Of a stretch of DNA of 20,783 nt, positions 6,811 to 14,380 are shown one piece after another (within the stretch, counting starts at the first letter, position 1; the number at the start of each line of letters is the position of its first letter). A program made the position numbers and the translations under genes. Where the stretch lies: contig JAEXGM010000082.1 in NCBI GenBank assembly GCA_023450835.1, forward strand, positions 1-20,783. Reading direction: 5' to 3'. This stretch comes from Bacillota bacterium. Its GTDB lineage: Bacteria > Bacillota > Clostridia > Lachnospirales > Lachnospiraceae. The notes beneath the pieces were generated by a model, which ran no database searches, was not told the origin of the DNA, and saw only the letters and a list, made by a program, of their open reading frames with translations.

Positions 6811-9411
6811 CTATCTTCCGGTAGGATATGCATCAAATATCTCACAGATAGTCTGATAGAGGGCATAGGCTGCATCTTCCTGGAAACTAGCGTTGGTCAG
6901 CATAGTCAGATCATCTTTATTGGACATAAAGCCAAGCTCTATCAGAATAGCAGGAACATTATTTTCCCTTGTTACTACCAGGTTCTGGCTTGATATATAA
7001 CGTTTCTGAGTACCAAGTTTTGAGGTAAGAGAATTCAAAGCCAGGGTAGCTAAGGTCTTGCTGTTTAATCCGGCAGAATTCACAGAAGTATTGGGAGCAT
7101 AATAATATACTTCCGTACCCTTGGGGGATGTATTGGTATTGGCATTCATATGAAGACTTACGAACATATCTGCTCCTACTAAGTCAGAAAATGCCGCTCT
7201 GTCATATAGATTAACCAGAGTATCATCATATCTGGAATAATAAGCTTTTACCTCTGAATCAGGACTGTCAAAGTACTGTCTGGTAAGTTCATACATAATC
7301 TTGTAATTGAGAGTCTTCTCATAGATAGTCTTACCATTTAGAGTACGCACAGCACCCGGGTCTGTTCCGCCATGTCCGGCATCCAGAACCACGATATTCT
7401 TATAGATATCCTGAGGGTTACCAAGAGTAACGCCAACTGATCCATTTCCAAGGTCAGCAAGCTTATAGCCCTGTAATACTGCTGTATCGATAACAATCTC
7501 CGTTACACCATTCTCCAGTAACAGACCTACATTGTTGATAACACTGCTGGACCATTGAATCGGATTCTGTGTAAAGTAAGCAGTCCAATCCCCAGGCAGC
7601 TTAATTAATATACGGTCCTTATAGTACTGGTCTTCCGTGGTGATACTGCTATAGGATAGACCGGTAGGAATATTGAATTTAATGGAGTAACCGGTATTTG
7701 CTGTTTCAAATACGATCTTGTAGGTACTGCCGTCTTGTACAACGTTATAGGATTGCGTTCCGCTCTTTTCAAAGGTTATCACTGCCATATTTCCAGTTGA
7801 AGATGCAGTTACAGACTTAATAGAAGGAAGTGCGGTCTGTATGGTATTATCTCCAATACCGTTTACCGTGGCAGGAAACTGTAAAGTCACGATATTTCCA
7901 TTCTCTGTTAAATTCACCTTTAAATCCTTCATACCTGTAATCTGCAGATATTCGCTTCCGGAAGAAACTCCTGCGGTTACCGTATTAATGAAATTACGAT
8001 AAATCTTAACATAAAGGGTCAGGCTGTCTCCAGATACTGATAACTCATATTTTAAATCAGGGTCTGTCAAATTAAATGCCACTGCAGCTCCGGCCGGAGA
8101 CTGTCCGTCAGGATTCACTGATATGCTTCCGGACAAATACCCTCCCAGTGTATAGGTTTGGGCAAAGCTTGTTGCATTGTTGATATGCAGATTCAGGATA
8201 GAATCCTGCTTTGTCAGTGTGGACTTGCTAAAGGGAAGGGAGCCGTGAATAGCATAGGTCTCACTGTTTTGTGTAACAGAATCCAAGCTGATATAATTAA
8301 CATAGGAGCTCATTGTTGTATCCTGAGATACTTCTGTTGTATTTGTTATGCTGCTTAAATTGGTATATTCATTCAGATTAGCAGCTGACAATCCCCAGCT
8401 AAAGGAGGTCGTATCGGGTACGGGATCTCCTCCTAACTCCGGTCCTCCATTGCCCTGATCAGGCACTGTAATAATCTTGCTCTTTGTGAGAGTAGAGGTC
8501 TTTGCAGAGGAGCTCCAACTGTAATCGTAACCCAGATAGGATGCTACAAAGCTTCCGGGTACCATAACATAAGCAACATTGTTATCCAGGTTCGTAATAA
8601 CCAGGGGTGCCGTATCCATTACCCTTGATTTACCGTTTACTTTGGCAGTTTTGCTGCCCATAGTGAGTTCTACTGTCGTCGTATCATTTGCCAGAGTCAG
8701 AACTTTTGTAGATTTATCATAGTTATAATCCGCGTTGACACTGGAAGCTGCAAATACCTTATAAGCCTGAACCAATGCTGTGTCATTCATGATAATACTC
8801 GGTAAATCACTGACATCAACTTTCTTTTTATCAACGATAACGGAACCTCTTGTGCCGGTATAATTTACTGATTTATTATTGTAGTAAAGGTGTAATGGCT
8901 TTGTAATTGTTCCGATCAGAGTGCTGCTGTTCCAGGTGTAAACATACCCGAAGCTTTCTGCAACAAATCTAACAGGAACCATATACTTCGTTACCTTTGA
9001 ATCTTTAAAGGTTATTTTGGTCGGTGCCAAAGACATGGTTACTTTCTTTCCATCAACTACAGCTGTTTTACTGCCTTCTGTCAGCACCATTTTCTTACCG
9101 TTCTGTGTCAGGGTAAGAATGCCTTTAGAACTGTTATAGGAATATTTCAGTCCCACTCCCGAATTCACAAAAACATCCAGAAAGGAGGCTAATGAGGTAC
9201 CGTCAATGACAACACCTGGTGTACTCTTCATATCAATGGCTTTTCCTTCATAGTAATACTTCGCCTGACTTCCCGTATACGCAACTGTTTTCTTCGTGTC
9301 ATACAGATACAGATTAAGTTTTGTTGCCGCCGATACCTCCGTAAAGGGCAGGCACAATAAAATAAAAGCTAATACCCCAATAAATTTCCAGTTGTTTTTT
9401 ATATTAATCAT
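6811..9411 (-). CDS. secreted N-acetylmuramoyl-L-alanine amidase (Amidase_3) with CuAO-type stalk domains
   Basis: The 866-aa protein has a Sec signal peptide (about residues 1-29, cleavage near VSAAT). Two copper-amine-oxidase N-terminal-like stalk units follow (about 32-170 and 173-310); each holds the GSKTA..DGK/NGK, APxxI and YMVPxRFVAxxxGY-type motifs. A Gly/Pro/Asp-rich linker (315-335) comes next. A beta-rich region about 370-665 resembles AMIN-type cell-wall-targeting modules. The catalytic Amidase_3 domain is about 672-862: VVLDAGHGG (H680), YEKTLN (E698), VSLHMNAN (H754) and ILIELGFMSN (E825) supply the zinc ligands and the catalytic Glu. It cleaves the MurNAc-L-Ala bond in peptidoglycan. 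An AAGGAG SD lies about 6 nt before ATG. It has a long leader with its own promoter and terminator. Confidence 0.93.
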   Translation of the reverse strand: MINIKNNWKFIGVLAFILLCLPFTEVSAATKLNLYLYDTKKTVAYTGSQAKYYYEGKAIDMKSTPGVVIDGTSLASFLDVFVNSGVGLKYSYNSSKGILTLTQNGKKMVLTEGSKTAVVDGKKVTMSLAPTKITFKDSKVTKYMVPVRFVAESFGYVYTWNSSTLIGTITKPLHLYYNNKSVNYTGTRGSVIVDKKKVDVSDLPSIIMNDTALVQAYKVFAASSVNADYNYDKSTKVLTLANDTTTVELTMGSKTAKVNGKSRVMDTAPLVITNLDNNVAYVMVPGSFVASYLGYDYSWSSSAKTSTLTKSKIITVPDQGNGGPELGGDPVPDTTSFSWGLSAANLNEYTNLSSITNTTEVSQDTTMSSYVNYISLDSVTQNSETYAIHGSLPFSKSTLTKQDSILNLHINNATSFAQTYTLGGYLSGSISVNPDGQSPAGAAVAFNLTDPDLKYELSVSGDSLTLYVKIYRNFINTVTAGVSSGSEYLQITGMKDLKVNLTENGNIVTLQFPATVNGIGDNTIQTALPSIKSVTASSTGNMAVITFEKSGTQSYNVVQDGSTYKIVFETANTGYSIKFNIPTGLSYSSITTEDQYYKDRILIKLPGDWTAYFTQNPIQWSSSVINNVGLLLENGVTEIVIDTAVLQGYKLADLGNGSVGVTLGNPQDIYKNIVVLDAGHGGTDPGAVRTLNGKTIYEKTLNYKIMYELTRQYFDSPDSEVKAYYSRYDDTLVNLYDRAAFSDLVGADMFVSLHMNANTNTSPKGTEVYYYAPNTSVNSAGLNSKTLATLALNSLTSKLGTQKRYISSQNLVVTRENNVPAILIELGFMSNKDDLTMLTNASFQEDAAYALYQTICEIFDAYPTGR

Positions 9412-9772
9412 TTTAACTCCTTTTGTGAATACGCAAACTCACTTGCTTTCGCAAGTTAACTTGTTGCTTTTTTTCCACTCCAATCTTTTGCAAAGTAAAA
9501 TCTTTGATATGTATTCCGGAATATACAGCCGGTAATTATGCTGATACTCCATCTGTATGTTATCGTTCAGGCAAAATATGTCCCTTGCCAAAACATCGGC
9601 TTTTTTGCAAAAATTACAAAAAAAATCATCTGAAACGTGTGGCTGCCGGCATATGAAACTTGCTGCCGTCATTTGTTGTTTAGTTACATTTCTCTATTAC
9701 TGTTATCTACCTCCTTTTTCATCAAAAGACCAATTGTTAACAGTTAATTTCATTACATATACTCACACCTGC
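9412..9772 (-). other. long untranslated leader of the amidase gene
   Basis: If the minus-strand promoter at 9779-9806 is used, the amidase mRNA begins with about 360 nt of leader. It contains a small hairpin ACTTGC-GAAA-GCAAGT (9441-9456) with a GNRA tetraloop about 25 nt before the SD, overlapping a 12-bp palindrome CAAGTTAACTTG (9452-9463). Around 9567-9600 two mutually exclusive short stems share a GGCAA segment. No known riboswitch consensus (c-di-GMP, c-di-AMP, guanidine) was recognised. A 77-codon frame within it lacks an SD and does not look coding. Confidence 0.4.
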
Positions 9773-9778
9773 TATTCT

Positions 9779-9806
9779 CTTATACCTTAAAGTGTAAACG
9801 TGTTAA
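9779..9806 (-). promoter_or_regulatory. candidate sigma-A promoter for the amidase
   Basis: On the minus strand TTAACA (9801-9806) and TATAAG (9779-9784) are separated by 16 bp, each 5 of 6 to consensus. The predicted start is near 9772, giving the long leader. Confidence 0.45.
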
Positions 9807-9840
9807 AAATATGTCATTTTTTTGTTATTCATGAATTTTA

Positions 9841-9869
9841 TGGTCAATTTGCCTAAATCATGCTATACT
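9841..9869 (+). promoter_or_regulatory. candidate sigma-A promoter for the recombinase
   Basis: TGGTCA (9841-9846) and TATACT (9864-9869) are spaced by 17 bp, with the predicted start near 9876. That leaves only about 14 nt of 5' UTR, almost all SD, and rules out translation from the frame's earlier ATG at 9860. Confidence 0.55.
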
Positions 9870-9889
9870 TGTGTTATTGGAGGTGTCAC

Positions 9890-10945
9890 ATGTCTGAGCA
9901 TAATTACCATGAAAGTATGAATATATATAACACTCTTCGTATGAGAAAGGTATTGGAAGAATTGCCCACCTTTTGTAAGGACTTTTTCAGGGGAATCGAA
10001 CCGACTACCTCTTCTCTGACCCGGATTGCTTATGCTTATGATTTACGAGTGTTTTTTGAATTTTTAGCTGCCAGGAATCCGGCTTTTAAAAACAAAGATA
10101 TCAGAACGATACGTGTGGATATCTTGGATGAAATTAAGGCCATTGACATAGAAGAATATCTGGATTATCTCTCTTATTATAAAAAGGGAGATATGGAATA
10201 CATAAACCAGGAGAACGGAAAAAAGAGAAAGCTTATCTCCTTAAGGAGTTTTTACAACTACTATTTTAAAAAGGAAATGATAGTGACAAATCCGGCTGCT
10301 TTAGTTAATATACCCAAACTTCACAGCAAGGAAATCATCCGACTGGATATCGATGAGGTAGCCCGTCTGCTAGACCAGATTGAATCCGGTGAAAAGATGA
10401 CAAAGCAGCAGTTAAAGTACCATGAAAAAACCAAGAAAAGAGACCTTGCCCTTATCACACTGTTATTAGGCACGGGAATCCGTGTATCCGAATGTGTGGG
10501 GCTCGACTTAAATGATGTGGATTTTCAAAATGACGGTATAAAAATCAGAAGAAAAGGCGGCTACGAGTCCATCATCTATTTTGGCGATGAGGTACGGGAA
10601 GCCCTGGAAAGCTATCTGGTAGAACGGGATATGATTATACCGGAATCAGGCAGCGAAGAAGCTCTATTCTTATCTATGCAGAAGAAACGTATCAATGTAA
10701 GATCCGTTGAAAACCTTGTAAAGAAATACTCTTCCATGGTTACAAGCCTAAAGCGTATTACCCCTCATAAGCTTCGAAGTACATACGGCACCAGCCTCTA
10801 TCGGGAGACCGGTGATATCTACCTGGTGGCAGATGTATTGGGGCATAAGGATGTCAATACCACCAAGAAGCACTACGCTGCTATTGAAGATTCCAGAAGA
10901 CGAAGTGCTGCCGGGAAGGTAAAGTTAAGAGAAAAGGCAGATTAA
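9890..10945 (+). CDS. tyrosine recombinase, XerS-like
   Basis: A 351-aa phage-integrase-family tyrosine recombinase. An N-terminal SAM-like core-binding domain spans about 30-130. The catalytic domain spans about 150-335 with R198 (GTGIRVSE), K222 (IRRKGG), H293 and R296 (TPHKLRS), H319 (LGHKD) and nucleophile Y329 (KKHYAAIED), so all catalytic residues are present. Length and the insertion before the catalytic core (GEKMTKQQLKYHEKTKKRDLAL) resemble XerS, the single chromosome-dimer-resolution recombinase of streptococci and lactococci. The start at 9890 is fixed by GGAGG at 9879-9883 and by the promoter. It is the only clear plus-strand gene and converges on the acetyltransferase array 15 bp away without a terminator. 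It could be a chromosomal Xer or the integrase of an element; I favour Xer-like. Confidence 0.85.
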   Translation: MSEHNYHESMNIYNTLRMRKVLEELPTFCKDFFRGIEPTTSSLTRIAYAYDLRVFFEFLAARNPAFKNKDIRTIRVDILDEIKAIDIEEYLDYLSYYKKGDMEYINQENGKKRKLISLRSFYNYYFKKEMIVTNPAALVNIPKLHSKEIIRLDIDEVARLLDQIESGEKMTKQQLKYHEKTKKRDLALITLLLGTGIRVSECVGLDLNDVDFQNDGIKIRRKGGYESIIYFGDEVREALESYLVERDMIIPESGSEEALFLSMQKKRINVRSVENLVKKYSSMVTSLKRITPHKLRSTYGTSLYRETGDIYLVADVLGHKDVNTTKKHYAAIEDSRRRSAAGKVKLREKAD

Positions 10946-10960
10946 GCATTACCCCAAAAA

Positions 10961-11497
10961 TTACCCCTCAAACTCGCGTGCCAGTATATCCATGTAAATC
11001 ACATCTATGTACTTTCCGTCTTTGAATACCCACTCACGTCGTCGTCCCGCTTCTCGGAAACCCACCTTTTTATAACAGGTGATACCTGCGAAATTATCCC
11101 CATGGACGGAGAGCATGATGTTGTTAAGATTCATTGTTTTAAATCCATATTCGAGGATTAACCGGATAGCTTCAGCACCATAGCCCTTGCTCCGGTATTC
11201 CTCCTCGCCAATAAAAATGCCGATGAAGGCAGTACGGTTGACGTGATTGATGTCGTGAAGGCTGATGCTGCCAATTAATACGTCACCGTCAAAGAGCACT
11301 ATAGCATAGCGATGAACTCCACTTCCCGGCTCAAAAAGCCATTTCATATCGATTTTCGGCGTCACTAACAATGAATATTGACCATAGTTACCGGCAACAG
11401 CCTTGTCGTTCATCCATTTTATGTAGTTCTCTGCATCATCGATGTTTATGGGTGAAAGATATAAGCGTTTACCAATAATTTTTTTGTAATATTTCAT
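10961..11497 (-). CDS. GNAT family N-acetyltransferase (RimJ/RimL type)
   Basis: A 178-aa acetyltransferase predicted to move acetyl from acetyl-CoA to an amine. The acetyl-CoA pyrophosphate-binding loop is RSKGYG (102-107). It is preceded by strand FIGIFIGEEEY and followed by the helix AIRLILEYGF and the C-terminal NNIMLSVHGDNFAGITCYKKVGF, typical of the RimL/SpeG-like branch. A GGAGG SD lies 8 nt before ATG. The next gene upstream on the strand is another GNAT, 86 bp away. The substrate (protein N-terminus, polyamine or drug) cannot be told. Confidence 0.88.
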   Translation of the reverse strand: MKYYKKIIGKRLYLSPINIDDAENYIKWMNDKAVAGNYGQYSLLVTPKIDMKWLFEPGSGVHRYAIVLFDGDVLIGSISLHDINHVNRTAFIGIFIGEEEYRSKGYGAEAIRLILEYGFKTMNLNNIMLSVHGDNFAGITCYKKVGFREAGRRREWVFKDGKYIDVIYMDILAREFEG

Positions 11498-11583
11498 TTA
11501 CTCAACCTCCGGTTATAAATAATCTATAGTTCACACTTGAGGACAAAAGTGAAGCAGCTTTTGAGGTACGTCATTTCATAACA

Positions 11584-12108
11584 CTACAGAAGTATCCAAT
11601 ATCTGCGAACAAGACGTTTTCCCTCTTCTTGGGATTCTAACATAACTTTATCCATCAAAATACCGCCATTATTTTCGCAAATATGGATTGAGGCATGGTT
11701 ATCATCATCAATATTCAACAACACCCTTTCAAGTCCATAATTTCTTGCAATTTCAAGCCCTTGTCTCAATATTTCATTTCCATATCCTTTCCCCCACTCA
11801 GTTACACGGACTGAGTACCCAATACTTCCAATACCACGCATTATATCATCATTTAATTCAAGTCGAAGTTGAAATTCTCCAATGAATTTACTATCATCAA
11901 TTGCCCAGAAATGAATACCTCTGGCATATCCATCGAAACTCGCCTTTTCTTTCCTGGCATACCATTCAGCAGTACGTTCGTACCAATTTTCATCTATCCT
12001 TTCTGGATTGGTTGGAACAAATGTTACAATATGATTGTCATAAAACTCCTGGCAATATTCTTTATATCCTACCACATATGATTGATTACGAGGTATTACT
12101 TTTAGCAT
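11584..12108 (-). CDS. GNAT family N-acetyltransferase
   Basis: A 174-aa single-domain acetyltransferase. The central strand IGSIGYSV leads to the acetyl-CoA loop EWGKGYG (104-110), then the helix NEILRQGLEIARNYG and VLLNIDDDNHASIHICENNGG. The C-terminal half resembles the Bacillus-type GNATs in which a RRYWI strand closes the fold. The SD GGGGGA is only 3-4 nt before ATG. It has only limited resemblance to its GNAT neighbour at 10961, so recent tandem duplication is unlikely. Substrate unknown. Confidence 0.86.
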   Translation of the reverse strand: MLKVIPRNQSYVVGYKEYCQEFYDNHIVTFVPTNPERIDENWYERTAEWYARKEKASFDGYARGIHFWAIDDSKFIGEFQLRLELNDDIMRGIGSIGYSVRVTEWGKGYGNEILRQGLEIARNYGLERVLLNIDDDNHASIHICENNGGILMDKVMLESQEEGKRLVRRYWILL

Positions 12109-12187
12109 ATTTCCCCCTAAGACATTACACTAAATTTATTAGCAGTTTAAGCTGAATGCGAAACATGTTTATACTCCAAAGATGAAC

Positions 12188-12688
12188 TTATTCTCCGTCA
12201 AGATAGTTTACTTCCGACTCAAGCTGGAATGATTTTTGCATATCTCCAGTCATAATACGCACTTTGCCCGTATTGGGATAGATAATTACTTCCGGTGAAC
12301 TTACTGTATGAACATCAAGGTAAAAAAGATATTCCTTGGAATTATTGGTCAACATGTGCGCGCCGTTTTCATTTGGCGGCATTACAATTACATCACCTTG
12401 AGAAACTTCAATATCACCTTTTGGTGTTTTTAACGTAGCAGTCCCGGAGATAATATAGAAAACTTCTTCATTCCCCGTATGCTGATGATATGGATAATTA
12501 CTTTTTCCTAGTTGTAACGTATAGAAGTTAACGCTGAGTTTTCCTTCGCCACTTCTGTATGGCGAAACACTTTCACTCCTTTGAAATTCAAACGATTGTT
12601 CACTCTTACCAATGTAGTCATAAATCTGATTTAAATTGAAATCGCAGTACTGTGCTGTCTTTACATTTTTTATTTCCAGTTCTCGCAT
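12188..12688 (-). CDS. cupin-domain protein
   Basis: A 166-aa single-domain cupin. Motif 1 is YPYHQHTGNEEVFYIISGTATL with metal ligands H68, H70 and E74/E75; motif 2 is the GDVIVMPPNENGAHML segment with H111. It has no signal peptide. Small cupins of this kind are isomerases, dioxygenases or ligand-binding proteins; nothing here selects among them. A GAGG SD lies about 9 nt before ATG. It has its own good promoter with a palindrome at the transcription start, suggesting separate regulation from the AAC(3) gene upstream. Confidence 0.85.
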   Translation of the reverse strand: MRELEIKNVKTAQYCDFNLNQIYDYIGKSEQSFEFQRSESVSPYRSGEGKLSVNFYTLQLGKSNYPYHQHTGNEEVFYIISGTATLKTPKGDIEVSQGDVIVMPPNENGAHMLTNNSKEYLFYLDVHTVSSPEVIIYPNTGKVRIMTGDMQKSFQLESEVNYLDGE

Positions 12689-12742
12689 GATAACATTCCT
12701 CTCAAATTATAAATAGTCTTCAGTTCGCAATCCAAAATAATG

Positions 12743-12791
12743 GTATATAATTACATGGTAATATTATACATTGTCTATTTGCATAAAACAA
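12743..12791 (-). promoter_or_regulatory. promoter and palindromic operator of the cupin gene
   Basis: On the minus strand TTGTTT (12786-12791), a 17-bp spacer and a consensus TATAAT (12763-12768) form a sigma-A promoter. Directly downstream, overlapping the expected start, is the palindrome ATTAC-CAT-GTAAT (12750-12762), extended by AT-rich arms. The placement is classic for a repressor operator. Confidence 0.5.
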
Positions 12792-12841
12792 TGGTCAAGC
12801 AATGAACTGTTGGAATAAATGTATTGTTACAACAAATAGAC
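12773..12841 (-). other. long interrupted dyad after the AAC(3) stop
   Basis: GTCTATTTG (12773-12781) pairs with CAAATAGAC (12833-12841). Inside, after 5- and 4-nt bulges, AACAAT (12787-12792) pairs with ATTGTT (12823-12828). The 69-nt structure starts 10 nt after the AAC(3) stop and overlaps the cupin promoter's -35. It lacks a U-tract, so it may be a weak terminator or an mRNA 3' stem. It superficially recalls attC geometry but lacks the conserved core sites. Confidence 0.4.
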
Positions 12842-12851
12842 TAAAAGCAGA

Positions 12852-13658
12852 CTAAGCCTGCATTAAATCCTGATAGTAAACTTCCGGGATTTCCTCGTCT
12901 TTGATACACAAATCATGATCTGTCTTTTCCCATAATACGCGGATGATATCCGTACATTTTACAGCATCACAATTATATACAACTGCATCTCCAAGCTTTG
13001 AATAAGTTACAGCTCCGAGTTCCTCCAATGGCTTTTTATAATTGGGATAGAATTCGGAACACCCACCGGAGAGGCCCTCTGTGAAGTGTGCATGAAAAGG
13101 AGGCGTGGTACAGATCTTACCCTCCTCATCCCTGATAGTGATTGTAAAAGTACTCTCCTTCAGCCGGTTTGGGGTATCAAGCATTTCATCCACTGCATGA
13201 AAATAAGTATTTTTATCATGTCCGACTCCGATTAGCAGAATCTTGGCCCGTTCCTTGTACAGCCTTGACCAGCACCCGCCGATTGGTGCCGGAGTGGCAG
13301 CGGTTTCTTCTCCTGTTACATATTCTTTCGCCCGTTTACCAAAAGCCATTACGGAATGGGTCGGGTGAAGGGAGCGAACGCCGTCTTCACGTTTCACGGC
13401 TACGCAAGGTAAAGTACCGATGCAGGGCATTGTTGTCTTAACATCATAATAGGGTGAACCAGGAACAACATTATCCCAGGTATGGGTAGGGATAATAAAT
13501 AACCCGTCGTAAAGATATTCGCAGAAAGCATCAATCAGCATATCCGCACCACCTTCCAGCCCTCCGATTGCTTTCAGTGATGTGTGGATTAAAACTGTAT
13601 CGTCATGCCTTATATTGTTGCTTTCAAGAAATTGAATAATATCATTTTTTGTTATCAT
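12852..13658 (-). CDS. AAC(3)-family aminoglycoside-type N-acetyltransferase (YokD-like)
   Basis: A 268-aa member of the Antibiotic_NAT family, which acetylates the 3-amino group of 2-deoxystreptamine aminoglycosides or related amines using acetyl-CoA. Signature elements are LIHTSLKAIG (23-32), FIIPTHTWD (54-62), RSLHPTHSVMAFG (95-107) with the conserved HPTHS, the APIGGCWSRLY substrate loop and LLIGVGHDKNTYFHAVDE (141-158). Length is typical. Chromosomal homologues such as YokD often lack proven aminoglycoside resistance, so the drug substrate is uncertain. A GAGAGG SD precedes the start, between two TAATTA hexamers. A promoter and a short leader ORF lie upstream. Confidence 0.9.
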   Translation of the reverse strand: MITKNDIIQFLESNNIRHDDTVLIHTSLKAIGGLEGGADMLIDAFCEYLYDGLFIIPTHTWDNVVPGSPYYDVKTTMPCIGTLPCVAVKREDGVRSLHPTHSVMAFGKRAKEYVTGEETAATPAPIGGCWSRLYKERAKILLIGVGHDKNTYFHAVDEMLDTPNRLKESTFTITIRDEEGKICTTPPFHAHFTEGLSGGCSEFYPNYKKPLEELGAVTYSKLGDAVVYNCDAVKCTDIIRVLWEKTDHDLCIKDEEIPEVYYQDLMQA

Positions 13659-13670
13659 AATTAATCCTCT

Positions 13671-13706
13671 CTAATTAGATGTCAGGCAGTTAATCCTGTT
13701 TTTCAT
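13671..13706 (-). CDS. putative 11-aa leader peptide upstream of AAC(3)
   Basis: An ATG at 13706 opens an 11-codon frame, MKNRINCLTSN, ending in TAG 12 bp before the AAC(3) ATG. It is preceded by AGGTG about 7 nt upstream and lies downstream of a plausible promoter, so it would be on the AAC(3) transcript. Its last codons contribute to the TAATTA half-site that pairs around the AAC(3) SD. The arrangement resembles translational-attenuation leaders of resistance genes, but so short a frame can be chance. Confidence 0.3.
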   Translation of the reverse strand: MKNRINCLTSN

Positions 13707-13738
13707 TCTAAATCACCTGTAAAAAAATCTTTAAATCT

Positions 13739-13767
13739 TATATATTTAATCTAACATTCTTTTTCAA
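13739..13767 (-). promoter_or_regulatory. candidate sigma-A promoter for AAC(3)
   Basis: TTGAAA (minus strand, 13762-13767) and TATATA (13739-13744) with a 17-bp spacer. The predicted start near 13732 gives a leader of about 75 nt containing the 11-codon ORF. Confidence 0.45.
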
Positions 13768-13813
13768 TAATAATATCCTTACAGCCAATGGCAAGCTCAT
13801 AAAGTCAATATTT

Positions 13814-14359
13814 TTACAAATTCACATCGCTATCGGCTAAAAAAGGTGCGTTGACATCATGAGGTGCTAAAATTGGGTTCCTGATAGGATATTCAATACC
13901 TATTTGCGGGTCGTTGTAAGCTATTTGCCGTGAATAACGGCTATCAAATGGCACATCATACCGCATTACATTCCATGTGTCATTTTCCAATGATATAAAA
14001 ACATGCCCAAATCCCTTTGGAATATAGATCTGCTTTCTATTGTCCGCACTCAATTCCACACTCACCCATTGTAAATAAGTCGGTGAATTCTTTCGTAAGT
14101 CAACTGCATAGTCTATTCCTCTGCCTTTGATACAATACAGTAGCTTCGTTTGAGCTTTCGGGTTGTTCTGAAAGTGTATTCCGTAAAGTGTCCCGGCCTT
14201 TTCAGAAGAATATACACGTTCCTCTATATAATCAAAATAGATTCCCGCCTGTTCTAATTCTTCTTTGCAATATATCGAATACGAAAATCCTCTGTTATCA
14301 TATCGGGAATCATATTCCAGAACTTTGACTTCCTTTAGCTTTGTATTTTCAATTTTCAT
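13814..14359 (-). CDS. dTDP-4-dehydrorhamnose 3,5-epimerase-like protein (RmlC family)
   Basis: A 181-aa cupin-fold sugar-nucleotide epimerase. The family's DxRG start motif appears as YDNRGF. The catalytic base H62 is in LYGIHFQ, followed by K72 (QTKLLY), DLRKNSPTYLQW (87-98), PKGFGHVF with H119, and the Tyr acid region YDVPFDSRYSRQIAYNDP, so the catalytic set looks intact. It would normally act in dTDP-rhamnose or dTDP-deoxysugar synthesis, yet rmlA, rmlB and rmlD are absent nearby. It follows the DsbA-like gene by 21 bp, so it is probably co-transcribed. Its SD is weak (AAGGGG is about 16 nt from ATG), suggesting translational coupling. The sugar substrate is unknown. Confidence 0.85.
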   Translation of the reverse strand: MKIENTKLKEVKVLEYDSRYDNRGFSYSIYCKEELEQAGIYFDYIEERVYSSEKAGTLYGIHFQNNPKAQTKLLYCIKGRGIDYAVDLRKNSPTYLQWVSVELSADNRKQIYIPKGFGHVFISLENDTWNVMRYDVPFDSRYSRQIAYNDPQIGIEYPIRNPILAPHDVNAPFLADSDVNL

Positions 14360-14380
14360 ATGAATACCACATTTTCCCCT

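Noticed and set aside
9560..9720. c-di-GMP or c-di-AMP riboswitch in the amidase leader
   Set aside because: I looked for the GGCAAACC/GACGCAAAGC pattern of GEMM and for ydaO-like conserved blocks on the minus strand and found neither.
9439..9790. Two overlapping open frames of 77 codons on opposite strands in the amidase-recombinase gap
   Set aside because: Neither has an SD at its start, both have coding-unlike composition, and each overlaps the other and the predicted leader and promoter region.
12773..12841. attC site
   Set aside because: It is a long interrupted dyad, but it has no conserved core boxes and there is no second copy with the same arms in the window.
13780..13810. MerR-type promoter with a long spacer upstream of AAC(3)
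   Set aside because: TTGACT is present on the minus strand but no good -10 lies 19-20 bp away and no clear dyad fills the spacer; the 17-bp promoter at 13739-13767 is better.
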